From an uncultured Pseudorhodobacter sp. (GTDB taxonomy: Bacteria > Pseudomonadota > Alphaproteobacteria > Rhodobacterales > Rhodobacteraceae), in the NCBI GenBank assembly GCA_945957495.1, contig CAMFLG010000239.1, positions 1-5,517 of the forward strand: a stretch of 5,517 nt of DNA, written 5' to 3'. This document shows positions 5,271-5,517 of this stretch, piece after piece. The notes under the pieces were generated by a model. That model searched no databases, was not told where the DNA came from, and worked only from the letters and a program-made list of their open reading frames with translations. Made by a program: the position numbers and the translations under genes. Every line of letters begins with the position of its first letter. Position 1 is the first letter of the stretch.

Positions 5271-5517
5271 AATTCATGCGCCCAAGGCGGGTTCGCCCCG
5301 GGGCGCGAGCAGGTGATTGCCGCCGCCCGCGTCCCCAAACTCAGCGCGTCGCGCAGGGCGTCATCCGACAGGGTTGCCACGGCGGATTTGCTGAGCAAAC
5401 CGGCCCGGTCCAGCGCCGCCAGAAAGCCCGCGTTGAAGGTATCCCCGGCGCCGACCGTATCGGCCACCACGATCTTGGGTGCCGCCACCGAAACCGCCCC
5501 CCGCGCGGTGTAGGCTG
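5267..5517 (-). CDS. PfkB-family carbohydrate kinase (fructokinase-like), C-terminal part only
   Basis: The frame enters from the right edge and ends at TGA 5267-5269, leaving 82 residues of the C-terminus. It contains the PfkB signature 2 in VADTVGAGDTFNAGFLAAL: the anion hole GAGD with catalytic base D25 of the visible part (codon 5441-5443). The tail AAAITCSRPGANPPWAHEL resembles fructokinase-type members, which phosphorylate a sugar with ATP in the cytoplasm. The sugar cannot be told from this fragment, and the N-terminal substrate-binding half lies outside the window. The GTG at 5486-5488 is an internal valine, not a start, because homologous sequence continues upstream to the window edge. 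The stop overlaps the dtd start by 4 bases (GTGA), so the two genes form one operon. Confidence 0.9.
   Translation of the reverse strand, partial: AYTARGAVSVAAPKIVVADTVGAGDTFNAGFLAALDRAGLLSKSAVATLSDDALRDALSLGTRAAAITCSRPGANPPWAHEL

Noticed and set aside
4785..5513. 242-codon plus-strand open frame opposite dtd and the kinase gene
   Set aside because: Antisense shadow crossing two clearly recognised genes and their terminator.
1..5517. tRNA, rRNA or CRISPR features
   Set aside because: No tRNA-like cloverleaf, rRNA segment or regularly spaced direct repeats were seen on either strand.

Overview
The window looks like a contig end from a GC-rich alphaproteobacterium, most probably of the Rhodobacterales/Roseobacter type. 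The reasons are the roughly 62-67% GC in most of it, arginine codons that are almost all CGN, and the character of the acyl-CoA synthetase, AguB, DTD and PfkB proteins. The taxonomic call is inference from protein character, not from a search.

Left edge (1-33): this is not genomic DNA. It is the Nextera/Tn5 read-2 adapter minus its first base, so the contig was never trimmed and its true end is base 34. From 34 to about 780 the DNA is AT-richer (about 45% GC) and carries one minus-strand gene, cut off at its 3' end by the contig edge. The readable part is a DUF4062 (TIR-like) domain, a domain seen in signalling and defence-type multidomain proteins. Its codon use, with many AGA/AGG, TTA and ATA codons, is unlike everything else here. 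Directly beyond it (about 842-997) lies a C-terminal scrap of an IS66-family transposase. Foreign composition, a defence-like domain and an IS remnant together suggest the edge of an accessory island.

Core region (1165-5517): a plus-strand AMP-forming acyl-CoA synthetase is followed by a small plus-strand gene for a secreted, two-cysteine protein of unknown function. That gene ends in a GC-rich hairpin. Next comes a 96-104 bp inverted-repeat element, MITE-like and flanked by CTAA/CTAG, lying exactly between two convergent genes and touching the stop codon of the second. The minus strand then carries, in transcription order, a PfkB-family sugar kinase (truncated by the right edge), dtd (overlapping the kinase by 4 bases), a strong intrinsic terminator, and aguB with its own candidate -35 element.

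Functionally this is ordinary housekeeping and catabolism: activation of an acyl substrate, polyamine synthesis by the agmatine route, proofreading of D-aminoacyl-tRNA and sugar phosphorylation. The part most likely to belong to an undescribed system is the truncated DUF4062 gene, and only its N-terminal 243 codons are present.
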